A stretch of 64,000 nt of DNA from Nemania diffusa (lineage: Eukaryota; Ascomycota; Sordariomycetes; Xylariales; Xylariaceae), in contig JBBPUQ010000008.1 of the NCBI GenBank assembly GCA_038501195.1, forward strand, positions 1-64,000. The letters are read 5' to 3'. Made by a program: the position numbers and the translations under genes. This document shows positions 59,301-64,000 of this stretch, in pieces. The notes under the pieces were generated by a model. The model saw only the letters and a program-made list of their open reading frames with translations, did not search any database and was not told where the DNA came from. Position 1 is the stretch's first letter; every line of letters begins with the position of its first letter.

Positions 59301-61750
59301 TATATATAGTATAAACAATATTAAAGCTTGTATTTATTAATTAAAACTAATAAAAACAATTGCTAAATAAACAATTTGTTTATATATATATACTAATTTT
59401 TTTATTATTAAAAAAAACAAAAAAACATTATATTTATATATAGTAGAAAATATTATATATATTATTATATTGTTATATTTACTAAAATAAATATAAAAAA
59501 CTTTATAAAATAGTATATATATTAAAAATTTTGTTGCTAAATTTATTTCTATTATAAAAAAAATATAAATATTAAAATATAATAAACAAATAAACTAAAA
59601 TAAAACAATATAACAAACATTTTAAATAAAATTTAATAGCTATAAAATTTAAATATAGCTATTAATATTATATATAATATACAATATACTAAAATTAATT
59701 AAATTTTTTATACTTAAATATATTTTAGCTAAAAATTAACTATTTATAATTAACGATTTAGTTATATCAAATAAATAATATATATTAAAAAAATCAACAA
59801 AAAAAAACGTTGTAAGTTATATAAAAAATACATTTAGTTCTTAAAAATATAATTTGCTAAATATTTATTAAAAATAATTAATAAATAAATATTTAATATA
59901 AAATTGTTTAAAAAATATTTAATATAAAATAGTATTAAAAAAATATAACTTAATATTAGTTATAAATTATTAAATATTATTACTAAACTAAATTACTTAG
60001 TTTAAAAAAAAATGTTAATTGTTAATATATTAGTTTAAAATTAAAATATTATAGCTATAAATATAAAAAGTTTAAACATAAAAGTTTTTAATACAAAAAA
60101 TAAAGCTATAACAAAAAATAAAATAAAATATATAAATAACTTAAATATTAAAACATAAAAAACTTTAAATTTATTTTAATAATTAGAAATAAATAAAAAG
60201 TTAAATAATAAATTAGCTATTGTTTAATAGCTAACTAATAAAATAGCTATTAAAAAAGTTGTTATTATTATTGTTGTTATTACTTTAATTTAAATTTACA
60301 TCAAAAAAAAAAAATATATATATAAAAAAAACAAAAAATATAAAAAATATAATAATTTATTGTTAAATTTAATATTAAAATCAAGATTTGCTATAAAATC
60401 AAATACTATTAAAAACAAACATTTTTTAATTAGTTAAAAAAAAAATAAAAAAAAAACAAAAGTATATATTAAATAAATTGTTGTTTAAATAAAAAAACAA
60501 GCTTAAAAGATTTATTGAACTAGTTATTAAATAATTGTAATAAAACTAAAGCTATTAAAAAAACTAAAGTAACAGTAAATATTAATATAAAGTTAAAAAA
60601 ATAAAAGTTAAAATTAAAAATAAAAATAAACTTAAGTTTTAAAAAAATAAAATAATAGCAGTATTTAGTATAAAATTAAAAAAACAAAAATTAAAGTTAA
60701 AAATAAAATTAAATTTAAAAACTATTATAAAAAATATAAAACAGTATATATAAAATATAATAAAATAATAAATAATTATAATTTAAAATTATATTTTATA
60801 ATATAACAAAAACAAATATTTTATATAATATATAACTAATATAAATTTATTATAATTAACGTTTAAATATTAGCTATAAAATATATTAAAAATAGTATAA
60901 AAAATTAACAAAAAAAATAATAAAATAAATAAGCTATTAACTATATTATATAATATAAACAAATAAAGTTAATGCTTTATATTAAATAAAATAACATATA
61001 TAAATAAATTAGTTATATATAATAAAAATATTAAAATTAATATTTATATAATTTAATATATAAAAATATAAAATTTGTTTTATTAAATATTTACATTAAA
61101 TTAAACTTATAACAAAAGTTTGTAATAAAAGTTTATAATAAAAATTAACTACAAATTTACTAAAAAAGTTAATATACTAAAAATACTAAATAAAATATAT
61201 TTTTATAAACAATAATTATATAAATAAAATAGTATAAAAAATAATAGTATAAATGTTTTAAATAATAAAGCTAATAAAAAAAATAATAAATTAATACTTA
61301 TAAATAATATAATAATATAAATATTTAAAACTTTATATAGCAATATATAAACATAAAAAAAATGCAAAAATATAAAAAGCTAAAAAGCTATATTGCTATA
61401 TTAATATATAAAAAAATAATATATTAAAAAAATAAATAAAAATTTAATAAAACTAAAATTTTTAATTATATAAATTAATAAGTTTAAATAAAACTATAAA
61501 CTAATTAAATAATTATATATTAAATAATTAATATATAAATTAGTTAATTTATTAAATTATTAACAAGTTTATTAATTTATTAATAAAAAAAATCCTTTTT
61601 AAGTTTTATAACAAATTATTAAATAATAAATAAAATTTTAATAATTTTATTAATTTTAAATAATTTTATATATTTATATTTTAATATTACTGTTTTAATA
61701 TTTATATTTTAATGTTTATATTTTAATGTTTTTATATTTTTGTTTTTTAT
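56350..61750. other. AT-rich gap, no gene seen
   Basis: Over 5 kb with no coding frame or RNA gene visible. The only organised sequence is the 19-base array at 58,322. Long (TA)n and A runs occur throughout. Confidence 0.6.
58322..58390 (+). repeat. 19-bp tandem repeat, about four copies
   Basis: TTGCTTTAAAAAATA repeats with slight changes (TCGCTTTAAAATATA, TTGCTTTCAAAAAAA) at about 58,322, 58,337, 58,351, 58,366 and 58,381. Unit length varies from 14 to 19 bases. Confidence 0.75.
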
Positions 61751-61754
61751 ATAG

Positions 61755-61990
61755 CTAGCTAAACTTACAAATAAATTTAACTTTTTTATATAATAGCAAA
61801 GTTTATAATTAATTACTGTTGTTTAATTTAATAAACTTTGTATAATTAATTAATAAGTTGTAATTTGTTAATTTTTTTGTTTAAAAAGTAATTATTATAC
61901 AAAAAAAAAAAAGTATTAAATATTATATAAAAAAAATTAAATAATATTAAATAAAATATTAATTTATATAAAGCTATATTTTAAATATAT
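61755..61990 (+). repeat. Unit head X, copy 1
   Basis: AACTTTTTTATATAATAGCA through AGTATTAAATATTATA (61,912) to a TATATTTTAAATATAT end. It matches 63,785-64,000 in the same orientation and 34,380-34,600 in reverse complement, so it forms the outer part of the right inverted-repeat arm. Confidence 0.8.
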
Positions 61991-62064
61991 ATATTTAAAC
62001 AGTTTTTATTTGCTTTTTTTTTTTTTTTTTTTTTTTTTTTTGTATATTTATTTATTTATTTATT

Positions 62065-62105
<41 letters not shown>

Positions 62106-62800
62106 CAGCAGCAGCAAAAATATAGCTGTTTATTTTTATTTGTTTTTAATACTTATAGTAACATGTTATAGTTTTAAAATTTCGTTTATATTAAAAACAA
62201 TAGTTATATAAAAATATATAATTTTTTAACTAAAAGTTAGTTTTATTGAATTATTATATAAAAACTTTATATAAATATATATATTTTTATATAAATAATT
62301 TATAGTATATTTTTTTAATTAATATATTTAATTATATAATAAATTAAAAAAAAAATTATTTATGCTATTTTTTTATTAATATTTTATTTTAAATATTATT
62401 TTTAAACAATTTTAAAAATGTTTAAATAAAGCTTGTTTATTAAAAAAAATACTTTTAAACTATTTTAGTTTAAAGCTAAAAATGTTATATTTGTTATATA
62501 TAAAAGTTTTAAATTTATAAAATAGTTATTATTATTATACTAAGTTGTTATTTTTAAAATATTATTAAATTTTTAGTTTTTAAAAAAGTATTTGTAATAT
62601 TTATATTTAATATTTATATAAAATATGTTATTTTATATATAACTAAAAAAAAAAAAAAAAAAAGTTATATTTTAATTAAAAAGTTATACAATTTATTAAA
62701 AAGTTTTTAATAAACAATATATTTTTTTTACAATATTTTTACACTTAATTTTATTTTAGCTCTTTTTTTTTTTTATATATAAATAAAATATTACATAATA
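61760..62800 (-). repeat. Right arm of the ~1-kb inverted repeat
   Basis: Reverse complement of 33,560-34,600, with poly-T (62,014-62,041), TATTTATTTATTTATTTATA and (TA)n, then AACAGCAGCAGCAAAAA, AAATTTCGTTTATATTAAAA (62,177), CTATTTTAGTTTAAAGCTAA (62,460) and the poly-A run at about 62,649. The order of every landmark is preserved. Spacing between arms is about 27.2 kb. Confidence 0.85.
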
Positions 62801-63240
62801 TATTATATAAATATTCTATATATATAAAATATTATACTATATTATATATATATAAATATAAAACATTATACTATATATATATATAAATTATTGTGCTATA
62901 TTATATATAAATAAACTATTATACTATATTATATATAAATAAAACAATATGTTATATTATATATATATAAATATAAAATATTACTTTATGTTTTATAAAC
63001 ATATATAAAACAATATAATATATTATATATATATAAAACATTGTATTATATTATATATAAATAAAACATATTGCATTATATTATATATAAGTAAATATAA
63101 AATAATATGTTATAGTATATATAAATAGAAAATATTGCGCTATATATATATATAAAATATTATGCTATATTTTATATATATAAATATAAAGCAATATATT
63201 ATATTATATATAAACAAAACATTATACAATATTTGTTTGT
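62765..63240 (+). repeat. TA-rich array, about 30-bp unit, about fourteen copies
   Basis: Units of about 28-36 bases, ATTATACTATATTATATATA followed by AATATAAAA or AAATAAAAC, with variable core (TTATACT, TTGTGCT, ATATGTT, TTGCGCT, TTATGCT). Its position beside the right arm mirrors the 40-base array beside the left arm. Confidence 0.8.
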
Positions 63241-63785
63241 TATTTTAACATATAAATTAATTTGATTTTTATTAAATAAACTATATATATATAATAATAT
63301 ATATTAGTTATATATAAACAAAATATAAAGCTAGTTATACTATGTTTATATTAATAATTAATACTAAAAGGAGTTTTTTTATATAGCTAGAAATTTTATT
63401 ATAAATAAAATTTTTATTAATATATAAAATAAATATTTGTTTATATAACTATATATTTAGTTATATAACTGTAGTATAAATATTGTAGCATATAAATTAT
63501 AATATATAGTTATAACTAATACTAATATTTTAATATTAGTTCTTTTTTTTTTTAGTAATAACTAAATGTTATATAAAAACAAAAAAATAAAAAATAAAAA
63601 TATAATATGTTTTATAATAACTTAGTTCTATTATATAGTAAATTAGTTGTTTTATAGCTATATATAAATAATATAGTTTAATTGTTTATTATATTAACTT
63701 AGTTTATATATTATATAACATTTTTAATTAGTTAAAATAGCTAATTATTGCTTATTAAATTATTAGTTATAATTAATTCAATAAA
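63240..63785. other. AT-rich remainder of the ~2-kb unit, no gene seen
   Basis: No frame or repeat is visible. ACTAAAAGGAGTTTTTT at 63,364 keeps a GG and GA. No counterpart was found beside the left arm. Confidence 0.5.
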
Positions 63786-64000
63786 AGTAACTTTTTTATA
63801 TAGCAGTTAAATTTACAATAAATTATTATTAGTTAATTTAAAAGTTTTTATATAGTTAATTAATTAGTTGTTATATATTAATTTGTTTATTTAATAAATA
63901 ATTACTATATAAAAAAAAAAAAATATTAAATATTATATAAAAAAAAATAAACAGTATTAATTAAAATGTTAGTTTATATAGTATAAAACTTCAAATATAT
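63785..64000 (+). repeat. Unit head X, copy 2, cut by the window end
   Basis: AACTTTTTTATATAGCAG (63,791) to AAATATTAAATATTATATAA and TATATAGTATAAAACTTCAA. It aligns with 61,755-61,990 base for base in long stretches at an offset of about 2,010 bases. A second copy of the 2-kb unit therefore begins here and presumably continues beyond the window. Confidence 0.8.

Noticed and set aside
62000..62110. Poly-T and (TA)n tract as an assembly artefact
   Set aside because: The same compound structure with matching flanks occurs inverted at 34.29-34.37 kb, so it is part of a real repeated unit.

Overview
The window begins at a chromosome end. The first 152 bases are CCCTAA repeats (TTAGGG on the other strand), and the rest is extremely AT-rich. 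No intact gene, tRNA or rRNA could be found. What survives looks like repeats and old genes destroyed by cytosine-to-thymine type mutation on both strands. TTAGGG telomeres plus such decay suggest the subtelomere of a filamentous fungus with repeat-induced point mutation (RIP) or a similar process; the genus cannot be told from the sequence.

Layout. (1) 1-152 telomere. (2) About 200-12,900 is an 'AT desert' in which only about 40 bases are G or C, nearly all in ACT/AGT context. It contains hypermutated copies of repeats also seen near 43.5-43.9 kb, and short tandem arrays at its inner edge. (3) About 12,950-30,940 is a block with roughly 15-25% G+C in the lines sampled. Here C survives mostly after A or G and is rare after T or C. 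This block holds the only convincing coding relics: a long + strand frame (13.6-17.7 kb) and several minus-strand frames (18-29 kb), best seen at 20.06-20.73, 22.27-22.97 and 24.79-25.80 kb. A family of imperfect palindromes (AAAAAACGGAATATTT, loop, then the inverse) occurs only in this block, mostly between relics. It ends in a 62-bp tandem array and a lone TTAGGGTTA at 30,945. (4) About 31-64 kb is again about 90% AT and is mainly repeats: a ~1 kb inverted repeat pair (33.56-34.60 against 61.76-62.80 kb), a 0.75 kb direct duplication (41.5 and 42.8 kb), a ~174-bp satellite of about 26 monomers (44.4-49.05 kb) interrupted by a small inverted-repeat element, a 545-600 bp tandem repeat (51.5-53.4 kb), 60-bp and 45-bp arrays near 55-56 kb, and the start of a second copy of a ~2 kb subtelomeric unit at the right edge.

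How it fits together: the window reads as telomere, hypermutated subtelomeric repeat, a degraded gene-bearing block, then a long repeat field. No gene products are expected to work together now. The points of most interest are the unusual mutational context, the palindromes confined to the relic block, the paired inverted arms, and the younger-looking insertion in the satellite. All counts and alignments were made by eye.
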